Positions 1 to 5,543 of a stretch of DNA of 5,543 nucleotides are shown here, piece after piece. Position 1 is the first letter of the stretch. Each line of letters begins with the position of its first letter. The position numbers and the translations under genes are program-made. The DNA lies in the NCBI GenBank assembly GCA_027489915.1, contig JAIXZB010000192.1, positions 1 through 5,543 on the forward strand, given 5' to 3'. The DNA is from Rickettsiales bacterium (GTDB lineage: Bacteria > Pseudomonadota > Alphaproteobacteria > Rickettsiales > UBA3002). The notes below the pieces were generated by a model. It saw nothing but the letters and a program-made list of their open reading frames with translations. It had not been told where the DNA came from and ran no database searches.

Positions 1-173
1 ATACTCATGCGTATAGTAATACAAGTCGCATGCCAAAATAAAAACTCATTATTATCAATGTGTTGAATGGAATAGCTGTATGTAAAATATTGGGGATTAG
101 TGCAGTAGATAGGCAGGGTGCCTAAATTATAATCAATATAGCCAGCGCACATGCACCATGCTATGGCAGCAAT
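1..173. other. non-coding leader region upstream of the hydroxylase gene
   Basis: This A+T-rich stretch shows no convincing coding region on either strand, and no end or start of another gene can be recognised at the left edge. It holds a TATAAT box at 128-133 and a small interrupted palindrome at 110-124, both described separately. Minus-strand reading frames entering this region are shadows of the hydroxylase gene and match no family I recognise. Confidence 0.6.
110..133 (+). promoter_or_regulatory. possible promoter -10 box with adjoining interrupted palindrome
   Basis: A perfect TATAAT lies at 128-133, about 40 bases before the hydroxylase start, which would give a leader of roughly 30-35 bases. 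No good -35 hexamer sits 16-18 bases upstream; the best candidate around 104-111 matches poorly. Just upstream of the -10, TAGGCA and TGCCTA (110-115 and 119-124) form a 6-bp inverted repeat around GGG, placed where a regulator could act on the promoter. Seen directly: the box and the palindrome. Inferred: that they work as a promoter and operator. Confidence 0.35.
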
Positions 174-1394
174 ATGAATACTTCACGATATGATATTATT
201 ATTGCTGGTGCAGGGCTTGTAGGAAGCGCGCTAGCGCTTGGCCTTGCGCAGGCTGGCATGCAGATTTGCGTGGTTGACCCTTTGCCTGAATCCGCACAGC
301 TTGATGCCGCGTTTGATGGGCGCGTTTCGGCGATTGCTATCGCATCCACCCGCATACTGGATGCGATTGGGGTGTGGCAGCATGCATCAGCAAAAGCAGA
401 ACCTATATACGATATACGGGTGGTGGATGGAGATTCGCCCGCGTTTGTGCATTTTGACCACCGCGATGTTGGCCATGAACCGTTTGGGTACATGGTGGAA
501 AACCAAAAGCTGCGTGCCGCTTTATTTACAGCGCTGAAAGCCCAATCCGGCATTACATTTATCGCTGGCGATTCGGTGGCGAGTTACGATGTGGAAACTG
601 CACGTGTTACCGCACAACTAGCCTCGGGCAAGCAATTGCATGGTGCGCTGATGGTTGCGGCAGATGGCAGACTTTCCAGTCTGCGTAGCCAGACAGGCTT
701 GCCGCACCGCGTGGTAGAATATGGACAAACTGCGATTGTATGCACGGTGAAACACAGCAATCCGCATTATGGTGTGGCACTTGAGCGCTTCTTACCCTCA
801 GGGCCATTTGCGGTGCTTCCCATGACCCAGCAACGTTCCTGCATTGTGTGGAGCGAGAAAACAGATTACGCGCCCCATATTCTGAGCTTAAGCGATGCTG
901 ACTTTAACGCCGAGCTGAACAAGCGCATGGGCGAATTTTGGGGCAAGGTTGAAGTAGTTGGCAAGCGTCACGCCTACCCTCTGCGCCTTATGTTTGCAAA
1001 GGAAATGGTGGCAGAACGCTTTGCCCTTATTGGCGATGCGGCGCATGGGATTCATCCGATTGCAGGCCAAGGAGTAAACCTTGGCTACCGCGACGTGGCG
1101 GCAATGATTGAGCTTCTGGCCAAGCAGCATAGTCTGGGGCTGGATGTGGGTGATATGGCCTTGCTTGAGCGCTACGCAAGTTGGAGAAGGGGGGATTCGG
1201 TTAGCATGACCGCCTTCACCGACCTGCTGGATCGGCTGTTTTCTAACGATATGCCAGGCATCCGCCTCGCCCGCCGCATTGGGCTTTCTGTGGTCAACCG
1301 CTCACCTTTCCTCAAGCAAAAACTCATGAAACGGGCTATGGGCCTTAGTGATAGCGCACCCGCGCTGCTGCGTGCGGCCTCCTCCAAACATTAA
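174..1394 (+). CDS. UbiH/UbiF/COQ6-family FAD-dependent hydroxylase (ubiquinone biosynthesis)
   Basis: A 406-residue flavoprotein monooxygenase of the family that hydroxylates the ring of ubiquinone precursors using FAD, NAD(P)H and O2, usually at the inner face of the cytoplasmic membrane. Visible motifs in order: the Rossmann dinucleotide-binding GAGLVG at residues 12-17, with Asp35 closing the second strand; the FDGR segment at 47-50; the DG motif AADGRLSSLR at 162-171; and the second FAD motif ALIGDAAHGIHPIAGQGVN at about 284-302, whose HPxAGQGxN ending is the hallmark of the UbiH/UbiF/COQ6 group. Length matches the family norm of about 390-410. The ATG at 174 is the only upstream in-frame start that places GxGxxG at the usual distance, but it lacks a clear Shine-Dalgarno sequence. 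Which ring position it hydroxylates (UbiH, UbiF, UbiI or UbiL role) cannot be read from sequence, so no symbol is given. It appears monocistronic, since the next gene has its own promoter. Confidence 0.93.
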   Translation: MNTSRYDIIIAGAGLVGSALALGLAQAGMQICVVDPLPESAQLDAAFDGRVSAIAIASTRILDAIGVWQHASAKAEPIYDIRVVDGDSPAFVHFDHRDVGHEPFGYMVENQKLRAALFTALKAQSGITFIAGDSVASYDVETARVTAQLASGKQLHGALMVAADGRLSSLRSQTGLPHRVVEYGQTAIVCTVKHSNPHYGVALERFLPSGPFAVLPMTQQRSCIVWSEKTDYAPHILSLSDADFNAELNKRMGEFWGKVEVVGKRHAYPLRLMFAKEMVAERFALIGDAAHGIHPIAGQGVNLGYRDVAAMIELLAKQHSLGLDVGDMALLERYASWRRGDSVSMTAFTDLLDRLFSNDMPGIRLARRIGLSVVNRSPFLKQKLMKRAMGLSDSAPALLRAASSKH

Positions 1395-1439
1395 TTGTCA
1401 ATGTTATTTATGGCATTTTTGGGGTATGTAAAAAAACTA

Positions 1440-1468
1440 TTCACTCATTGTGGTTTTTTTGCTATACT
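1440..1468 (+). promoter_or_regulatory. putative sigma-70-type promoter of the DUF465 gene
   Basis: A -35 like TTCACT (1440-1445, 4 of 6 to TTGACA) is separated by exactly 17 bases from TATACT (1463-1468, 5 of 6 to TATAAT). Transcription would start near 1475, giving a leader of about 40 bases. The spacer contains a run of seven T. The boxes and spacing are seen directly; activity is inferred. Confidence 0.55.
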
Positions 1469-1470
1469 CC

Positions 1471-1497
1471 TTGACTGTGTGATCAAAAAACAGTCAA
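1471..1497 (+). repeat. 8-bp inverted repeat at the expected transcription start
   Basis: TTGACTGT (1471-1478) and ACAGTCAA (1490-1497) are exact reverse complements separated by 11 bases, which include a TGATCA palindrome at 1480-1485. It lies immediately downstream of the -10 box, over the predicted transcription start. It could be an operator for a dimeric repressor or a hairpin at the 5' end of the message. It is not a terminator, as no T-run follows. Confidence 0.5.
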
Positions 1498-1501
1498 CGT
1501 T

Positions 1502-1507
1502 AAAGGA
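1502..1507 (+). promoter_or_regulatory. ribosome-binding site of the DUF465 gene
   Basis: AAAGGA lies 9 bases before the ATG at 1517. This supports the first ATG over the in-frame ATG at 1541 (residue 9), which has no such site in front of it. Confidence 0.6.
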
Positions 1508-1516
1508 TACGCTCTC

Positions 1517-1741
1517 ATGTACGCACCTTGGCAAGCCACTATGAATACCGAAGTAGTCCTGATTAAACAGCTTGAAGACCTAAAAGAACAGCATCGCCAG
1601 CTCGATCACGAGATTCGCTGCATGGAGCAGGATGCCACGCACAACCAACTCATGGCTGCACGCTTGAAGAAACAAAAACTAGCCCTTCGCGACCAGATGG
1701 CAGATTTAGAAGCCGCACTCTACCCAGATGTGCCCGCATAA
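1517..1741 (+). CDS. small DUF465 (YdcH-like) coiled-coil protein
   Basis: A 74-residue, highly charged helical protein. From about residue 15 to 68 it follows the DUF465 pattern: a leucine/charged heptad run with LKEQHRQLDHEI at 22-33, then the diagnostic ARLKKQKLALRDQMADLE at 48-65, corresponding to the family's LKKxKLxLKDxI core. No signal peptide or membrane segment is visible. Members are small cytoplasmic proteins of unknown function, common in alphaproteobacteria and often in several copies. The protein carries a short N-terminal extension (MYAPWQAT) before the family core; the next Met at residue 9 is an alternative start but lacks a ribosome site. It has its own likely promoter with an inverted repeat and ends before a strong terminator, so it is probably a single-gene unit. 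Family assignment is confident; function is unknown. Confidence 0.85.
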   Translation: MYAPWQATMNTEVVLIKQLEDLKEQHRQLDHEIRCMEQDATHNQLMAARLKKQKLALRDQMADLEAALYPDVPA

Positions 1742-1764
1742 GCCCTTATCAGGCAAGCAATAAG

Positions 1765-1790
1765 AAGGCCCCACTTTAGGGGCCTTTTTT
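1765..1790 (+). terminator. rho-independent terminator between convergent genes
   Basis: AAGGCCCC (1765-1772) pairs perfectly with GGGGCCTT (1779-1786) around a 6-base loop, and six T follow from 1785. It ends the DUF465 transcript. On the minus strand the same hairpin lies 4 bases beyond the htpG stop codon and is followed by TTCTTATT, so it may also end the htpG transcript, though the T-tract there is poorer. Confidence 0.9.
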
Positions 1791-1794
1791 GTTG

Positions 1795-3672
1795 TTACAA
1801 GGTTTTGCCTAGCAAAGCTGTGACACGGCGAGCATAAGCGGCCATATCTGCTACTGGTTCACCTTCTGCAATATTGGCCTGATCGAGCAGGAGCCACATA
1901 GCATCGGTATCCTCCAGCTTTGTTGCCAGTTTCGTGATAACAGGGTGAGTTGGATTCAACTCCAGAATTTTGGCCTGGCGTTTGGGAAGCTGTTTGTGCT
2001 CAAGCAAGAAACGCTCCATGCGCATATCCATATCCCCTTCCCCAACCGCTAGGCACACGGGGCTTTCGCTTAGTTTGTGGGTAATGCGCACGTCTTTAAC
2101 CGCTTCGCCGAACAAGTTTTTCATGGTGCTGATGAGGGGTTGCAATTCCTCCGATACTTTGTGCGCATCCTGCTTGGCTTCAGATTCTTCTGCACCGAAA
2201 GCAGCAAGATCTGCGCCTGATTTTATTACCGAGCGCATGGGTTTTTCTTTATAGTTGCTTGCTACATTCACCCAGAAATCATCAACATGATCGGTAAGTA
2301 GCAGCACTTCAATACCCGCTTTGGTGAAGCCCTCGATTTGCGGGCTGTGTTTGAGCGCTTCCACCGAATCGCCAATGATATAGTAAATTGCCTCCTGCCC
2401 TTCTTTCATACGGCTGATATAACTATCGAGGCTGATAAGGGCATCTGGCGAATGGGTGGAATAAAAACGGCTCGCCTCAAAAATCTTCTCACGCGGGGTG
2501 TTGGCCTCGCACAGGCCTTCTTTGAGCACAGGGCCGAAATGTTGCCAGAATCCTGCGTAATCCTCGATGTCTTTATCAGCACGTTTTTTCAGTTCGTTCA
2601 GCACGCGGCTTGCAATTGCATCGCGGATTTTATCGAGCACGGCATTCTTCTGCAGTGTTTCGCGGCTGATGTTGAGAGGCAAATCCTGCGAATCGATGAT
2701 ACCACGCAGAAACCGCATATAGGATGGCACGATATCGATGCCTTCATCGGTGATAAACACGCGTTTCACATACAGCTTCACACGGCGGCGGCGCTCGGGA
2801 TGGAATAAATCGAACGGCTTCATGCTAGGAATGAATAACAAATTTGTGAACTCCACCGCGCCTTCATTTTTATTATGCAGTGTCATCCATGGTTTTTCCG
2901 GTGAATGCGCTATATGACGATAAAATTCCTGATACTGTTCTTCGGTAATATCCGATTTTGCGCGTGCCCACAGCGCACCCGCTTCGTTTATGGCAGTGCG
3001 CGCACCTTCTTCTTCCACCATAAAAATGGGGAAGTTGATATGGTCGGAGTAAGTCTGCGCGATATGGCGCAGGCGGAATGTATCGAGGTATTCTATCGCC
3101 TCGGCCTTGAGCTTCAGGGTAATTGCAGTACCGCGAGGGCTTTTTTCTGCTTCAGTTACGATAAAACTTCCAAGCCCATCAGATTGCCAGCACCAGCTTG
3201 CATCTTCCCCAGCCTTGCGCGAGGTGACGCTTACCGAATCGGCCACCATGAAGGAAGCATAAAACCCAACCCCAAACTGGCCAATGAGGTTCACATCTTT
3301 CTGCGCATCACCACTTAAGAGTTTAGAAAATTCCTGCGTGCCTGAACGTGCGATAGTACCAAGGTTTGCAATCAACTCCTCGCGGTTCATACCGATGCCA
3401 TTATCGGTGATTGTAAGTGTTCCCGCCTCTTCATCGCTAGAAAGCAAGATATGTAACTCGCTATCTTCTTTCAGCAATGCATCGTTTTGCAGCGCTTCGT
3501 AGCGCAGTTTATCGCAGGCATCGGAAGCATTAGAAATAAGCTCGCGCAGGAAAATATCTTTGTTGGTGTAAAGCGAGTGAATCATCAACTGCAACACCTT
3601 GCTGATTTCAGCAGCAAAGGGGATGGGTTGATCGGATACGGTTTCAACAGATTTCTTTTTGGCGGCGGCCAT
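1795..3672 (-). CDS. htpG: molecular chaperone HtpG (bacterial Hsp90)
   Basis: A 625-residue ATP-dependent cytosolic chaperone that acts as a dimer in remodelling and stabilising client proteins, often with DnaK. The N-terminal GHKL ATPase domain shows ELISNASDA at 44-52 (catalytic Glu44, Mg-binding Asn48), DNGIGM at 90-95 and GQFGVGFYASFMV at 131-143. The middle domain holds LNISRETLQKN at 333-343, with Arg337 matching the conserved ATP-contacting arginine. The C-terminal dimerisation domain includes SESPVCLAV and ILELNPTHP (569-577). Length is normal for the family and no key residue is missing. The ATG at 3672 adds about ten residues (MAAAKKKSVE) before the usual family start and is backed by AGGAAG 6 bases upstream. 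A heat-shock-type promoter and a perfect inverted repeat covering the ribosome site precede it, pointing to heat-responsive control. It lies 66 bases downstream of the small secreted protein gene with no clear terminator between, so read-through from the aroC operon is possible. Confidence 0.98.
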   Translation of the reverse strand: MAAAKKKSVETVSDQPIPFAAEISKVLQLMIHSLYTNKDIFLRELISNASDACDKLRYEALQNDALLKEDSELHILLSSDEEAGTLTITDNGIGMNREELIANLGTIARSGTQEFSKLLSGDAQKDVNLIGQFGVGFYASFMVADSVSVTSRKAGEDASWCWQSDGLGSFIVTEAEKSPRGTAITLKLKAEAIEYLDTFRLRHIAQTYSDHINFPIFMVEEEGARTAINEAGALWARAKSDITEEQYQEFYRHIAHSPEKPWMTLHNKNEGAVEFTNLLFIPSMKPFDLFHPERRRRVKLYVKRVFITDEGIDIVPSYMRFLRGIIDSQDLPLNISRETLQKNAVLDKIRDAIASRVLNELKKRADKDIEDYAGFWQHFGPVLKEGLCEANTPREKIFEASRFYSTHSPDALISLDSYISRMKEGQEAIYYIIGDSVEALKHSPQIEGFTKAGIEVLLLTDHVDDFWVNVASNYKEKPMRSVIKSGADLAAFGAEESEAKQDAHKVSEELQPLISTMKNLFGEAVKDVRITHKLSESPVCLAVGEGDMDMRMERFLLEHKQLPKRQAKILELNPTHPVITKLATKLEDTDAMWLLLDQANIAEGEPVADMAAYARRVTALLGKTL

Positions 3673-3673
3673 A

Positions 3674-3722
3674 TATTTCTTCCTATTTTGTTGAATGATT
3701 AAACCTGAAATAGGAAGAAATA
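3674..3722 (-). repeat. perfect 15-bp inverted repeat covering the htpG ribosome-binding site
   Basis: TATTTCTTCCTATTT (3674-3688, + strand) is the exact reverse complement of 3708-3722, with a 19-base spacer. In an htpG message that includes both arms, the downstream arm contains the ribosome site AGGAAG (3684-3679) and stops one base before the ATG, so the hairpin would hide the start region. Twelve of the fifteen pairs are A-U, making it plausible as a temperature-sensitive stem. No T-run follows, so it is not an intrinsic terminator, and it does not resemble CIRCE. It could also act as a DNA operator. The repeat is seen directly; its role is inferred. Confidence 0.85.
3679..3684 (-). promoter_or_regulatory. 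htpG ribosome-binding site
   Basis: AGGAAG on the minus strand lies 6 bases before the htpG ATG, which fixes the start at 3672. It falls entirely inside the downstream arm of the 15-bp inverted repeat. Confidence 0.8.
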
Positions 3723-3735
3723 AGACTTCGTCAAG
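3705..3735 (-). promoter_or_regulatory. putative heat-shock (sigma-32/RpoH) promoter of htpG
   Basis: On the minus strand, CTTG (3735-3732) is followed after 17 bases by CCTATTTCAG (3714-3705). This fits every fixed position of the alphaproteobacterial heat-shock promoter consensus as I recall it, CTTG-N17/18-CYTATNTNNG. Transcription would begin around 3702-3700, giving a leader of about 28 bases. The -10 element lies inside the upstream arm of the inverted repeat, so messages from this promoter would lack that arm. The -35 lies just after the stop codon of the upstream gene. HtpG is a classical heat-shock gene, which supports the call. Read as a vegetative promoter, CTTGAC is a good -35 but TATTTC is a weak -10. 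Confidence 0.7.
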
Positions 3736-3738
3736 CGC

Positions 3739-4026
3739 CTACTCTGGCATTTTGTCTACGCAGGCAACTACTGCATCCGCAAATTTCTCATTATTCATTA
3801 TTTCGTCTTCGCTAAGATCCATCACAGCTTCAAATTCTTTGTAGTCCATGCGCTTTTCAAGTTCTTCGATGGTGCATTGGCAGTATGCGGTTGAGCTAAC
3901 ATCTCCATCAATACACCCAGCAACAAATCCTTTGCGAATAACTAACGGGTATGGCTTTGAGGCTGGTTGTGCAGCGACTGACTGAGATGCAATTCCTACC
4001 ATTACAGCACATAGTATGCATTTCAT
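3739..4026 (-). CDS. small predicted secreted cysteine-containing protein, function unknown
   Basis: A 95-residue protein I cannot assign to a named family. Residues 1-20 look like a short Sec signal peptide (MKCILCAVMVGIASQSVAAQ) with a likely cut after Ala18 or Ala19, so the mature product would be periplasmic or exported with about 76 residues. The mature part has four cysteines: Cys38, the pair in YCQC (49 and 51), and Cys89 near the end; this number and spacing suggest two disulfides or a small metal site. The second half is acidic and probably helical. The ATG is supported by AGGGAG 5 bases upstream. That ribosome site shares bases with the aroC stop codon and the genes are 9 bases apart, so the two are almost certainly co-transcribed and probably translationally coupled. 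The signal peptide, cysteine pattern and ribosome site make it a real gene rather than a shadow; no function can be inferred from chorismate synthase as neighbour. Confidence 0.8.
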   Translation of the reverse strand: MKCILCAVMVGIASQSVAAQPASKPYPLVIRKGFVAGCIDGDVSSTAYCQCTIEELEKRMDYKEFEAVMDLSEDEIMNNEKFADAVVACVDKMPE

Positions 4027-4031
4027 AAATA

Positions 4032-4037
4032 CTCCCT
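4032..4037 (-). promoter_or_regulatory. ribosome-binding site of the small secreted protein, overlapping the aroC stop
   Basis: AGGGAG on the minus strand begins with the last two bases of the aroC TAG stop (4038-4036) and lies 5 bases before the ATG at 4026. A ribosome finishing aroC would sit on this site, a typical arrangement for translational coupling. Confidence 0.7.
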
Positions 4038-5106
4038 AAATATATGATTTTCGGCGTAGCCAGTGATCGGCGAGCACGCAAGCCATCATCGCTTCGCCCA
4101 CTGGTACAGCGCGGATTCCCACACATGGATCATGCCGGCCTTTGGTAATGATATCGGTGTTTGTACCATCTTTGGTAATGGTCTCCACTGGCGTGAGAAT
4201 TGAGCTGGTGGGTTTCACCGCAAAGCGCACCACAATGGGTTGTCCGCTTGAGATTCCCCCCAGAATGCCGCCTGCGCGGTTGGTTTGGAAGGTTGCACCT
4301 TCTGCGCCTGCGCGCATGCGATCTGCATTTTCTTCACCACGCAACGAAGCGACGGCAAACCCTTCGCCAATTTCAACGGCTTTTACGGCGTTGATACTCA
4401 TCATCGCACGGGCTAAGTCACTATCGAGTTTGTCATAAATCGGCTCACCAAGGCCTGCGGGAACGCCGTGTGCAACCACCTCAATTACCGCACCGAGAGA
4501 TGAGCCTTCTTTGCGCACCTTATCGAGTGTTTCTGCCCAACGTGCGGCTGCTACCGCATCGGGGCACCAGAACGCGTTATTTTCAATTTCTGCTTCATTG
4601 AACTGGGCGCGGTCAATGCCATCGGCACCCATTTGTACCATGTATCCTTTGATGGAAATACCAGCCTGTGCAATGATTTTGCGGGCAACCGCACCTGCAG
4701 CAACACGCATGGCCGTTTCACGCGCGCTGGAGCGCCCACCGCCACGGTAATCGCGGATGCCGTATTTGGCCTGATAGGTAAAGTCTGCGTGTCCTGGGCG
4801 GTAAGACTCTTTGATATCGCCATAATCTTTGGATTTTTGGTCTTCGTTTTCAATAAAGAGTGAAATTGGGGTACCAGTAGTTTTGCCTTCAAACACGCCG
4901 GAAAGGATTTTGACTGTATCTGGCTCGCGGCGCTGGGTGGTGAATTTCGATTGTCCGGGTTTGCGTTTATCGAGCCATGGCTGAATATCCGCCACACTTA
5001 AATCAATCAGTGAGGGGCAGCCATCGATGACGCAGCCAATGGCCTCGCCGTGGCTTTCGCCCCAGGTGGTGAAACGGAAAATGGTGCCGAAGGAGTTTGA
5101 TGCCAT
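4036..5106 (-). CDS. aroC: chorismate synthase
   Basis: A 356-residue cytoplasmic enzyme that converts 5-enolpyruvylshikimate-3-phosphate to chorismate, the seventh and last step of the shikimate pathway, using reduced FMN as a non-consumed cofactor. Chorismate feeds aromatic amino acids, folate and ubiquinone. Family signatures seen in order: TTWGESHGEAIG at 13-24 with His19; RPGHADFTYQAKYG at 103-116 with the catalytic His106; GGGRSSARETA at 122-132; and RHDPCVGIRAVPVGEAM at 324-340. Length is normal and no key residue is missing. The start MASNSFGTIFRFTTWGESHG matches the usual family N-terminus, although the 37-base gap after fabI has no clear Shine-Dalgarno sequence. It is probably co-transcribed with fabI upstream and with the small secreted protein gene 9 bases downstream. 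The fabI-aroC order is, as I recall, common in alphaproteobacteria. Confidence 0.98.
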   Translation of the reverse strand: MASNSFGTIFRFTTWGESHGEAIGCVIDGCPSLIDLSVADIQPWLDKRKPGQSKFTTQRREPDTVKILSGVFEGKTTGTPISLFIENEDQKSKDYGDIKESYRPGHADFTYQAKYGIRDYRGGGRSSARETAMRVAAGAVARKIIAQAGISIKGYMVQMGADGIDRAQFNEAEIENNAFWCPDAVAAARWAETLDKVRKEGSSLGAVIEVVAHGVPAGLGEPIYDKLDSDLARAMMSINAVKAVEIGEGFAVASLRGEENADRMRAGAEGATFQTNRAGGILGGISSGQPIVVRFAVKPTSSILTPVETITKDGTNTDIITKGRHDPCVGIRAVPVGEAMMACVLADHWLRRKSYI

Positions 5107-5143
5107 GAAGCAGGGTTAGCCGCAATTTCTAGAAAGCTCAAGG

Positions 5144-5543
5144 CTAAACAAGTGCGATGTCTGGTGCGTCTATCGCTTTCATGCCCACTACGTGATAGCC
5201 TGAGTCGACATGCAACACTTCACCCGTAGTGCCCGCACCCAAATCCGAGAGCAGGTAGAGGGCTGAACCACCTACATCGCCAATGGTTGTGTTGCGCTTG
5301 AGGGGTGAGTTTAATTCATTCCATTTGAGGATGTAGCGGAAATCGCCAATGCCCATTGCGGCCAGTGTTTTGATGGGGCCTGCGGAAATAGCATTGACGC
5401 GAATATTTTGATCTCCCACATCGACTGCAAGGTATTTCACACTGGCTTCGAGCGCAGCTTTGGCAACGCCCATGACGTTATAATGCGGCGTGCCACGCTC
5501 TGCCCCCAGATAGGTAAGGGTTATCATGCTGCCACCGTTTTTC
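5144..5543 (-). CDS. fabI: enoyl-[acyl-carrier-protein] reductase FabI, C-terminal part
   Basis: The last 132 residues of an NADH-dependent enoyl-ACP reductase, which carries out the final reduction of each round of type II fatty-acid elongation in the cytoplasm. The gene runs off the right edge. The frame is open to the window end (KNGGSMITL...), so the internal ATG at 5527 is not its start. The SDR-type catalytic set is present: Tyr in TYLGAER, then after nine residues Tyr in HYNVMGVAK with Lys seven further on, matching E. coli Tyr146/Tyr156/Lys163. NAISAGPIKTLAAMGIGDF (the substrate-lid region) and GEVLHVDSGYHVVGM near the C-terminus follow the alphaproteobacterial FabI pattern closely. 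About half of the usual 260-275 residues is missing because of the window edge, not because of damage. It precedes aroC by 37 bases on the same strand, so the two are likely co-transcribed. Confidence 0.96.
   Translation of the reverse strand, partial: KNGGSMITLTYLGAERGTPHYNVMGVAKAALEASVKYLAVDVGDQNIRVNAISAGPIKTLAAMGIGDFRYILKWNELNSPLKRNTTIGDVGGSALYLLSDLGAGTTGEVLHVDSGYHVVGMKAIDAPDIALV

Noticed and set aside
161..553. 130-residue minus-strand reading frame opposite the hydroxylase
   Set aside because: It lies antisense to a strongly supported gene, has low-complexity Ser/Ala-rich composition typical of shadow frames, and has no family resemblance.
1430..1460. A7C ... GT7 hairpin after the hydroxylase gene as its terminator
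   Set aside because: The stem is almost all A-T with only one G-C pair, the T-run is part of the stem itself, and the loop contains the -35 of the next promoter. It could reduce read-through but cannot be called a terminator with confidence.
2338..3318. Plus-strand reading frames of 156 and 137 residues opposite htpG
   Set aside because: Both lie wholly within htpG, whose protein shows every Hsp90 motif. The antisense products resemble no known protein.
3674..3722. The htpG leader repeat as a CIRCE element or an intrinsic terminator
   Set aside because: CIRCE has TTAGCACTC/GAGTGCTAA arms with a 9-base spacer, which are absent here. No T-run follows either arm in the direction of transcription of htpG.
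4551..4997. 148-residue minus-strand frame inside aroC
   Set aside because: It overlaps aroC in another frame on the same strand, where the aroC frame holds all chorismate synthase signatures. It shows no recognisable domain.
5126..5135. TTTCTAGAAA palindrome in the fabI-aroC gap
   Set aside because: A perfect 10-base palindrome, but short and A/T-rich enough to occur by chance, with no associated promoter boxes or T-run.
5144..5527. FabI starting at the ATG at 5527
   Set aside because: The frame stays open through the window edge, and the residues before that Met (KNGGS) continue the conserved FabI sequence. The true start lies beyond the window.

Overview
The window looks like an ordinary chromosomal stretch from an alphaproteobacterium of medium GC content. 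The evidence is an enoyl-ACP reductase/chorismate synthase pair of the kind common in that class, a UbiH/COQ6-type ubiquinone hydroxylase, a DUF465 (YdcH-like) small protein, and a near-textbook alphaproteobacterial heat-shock promoter before htpG. No phage, transposon, CRISPR or RNA gene was seen. The genus cannot be told from the sequence alone.

Layout: bases 1-173 are non-coding and hold a possible promoter for the first gene. On the + strand lie a FAD-dependent ubiquinone-type hydroxylase (174-1394), a short intergenic region with a promoter and a small inverted repeat, and a 74-residue DUF465 protein (1517-1741). A strong intrinsic terminator (1765-1790) separates these from the convergent minus-strand genes. 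Reading leftward from the right edge, those genes are the C-terminal part of fabI (5543 to 5144), aroC (5106 to 4036), a 95-residue predicted secreted cysteine protein (4026 to 3739) and htpG (3672 to 1795). The first three are tightly spaced and probably one transcript. The ribosome site of the small secreted protein overlaps the aroC stop codon.

The functions are mainly housekeeping: fatty-acid elongation (FabI), the last step to chorismate (AroC), quinone ring hydroxylation (UbiH-like; chorismate is also the ubiquinone ring precursor) and protein quality control (HtpG).

The most interesting structure is the 66-base gap before htpG. It holds a perfect 15-bp inverted repeat whose downstream arm contains the htpG ribosome-binding site. 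A sequence matching the alphaproteobacterial heat-shock (sigma-32) promoter consensus has its -10 inside the upstream arm. Transcripts reading through from aroC would therefore carry a hairpin hiding the ribosome site, while transcripts from the heat-shock promoter would lack the upstream arm. This suggests, but does not prove, a combined transcription/translation switch.
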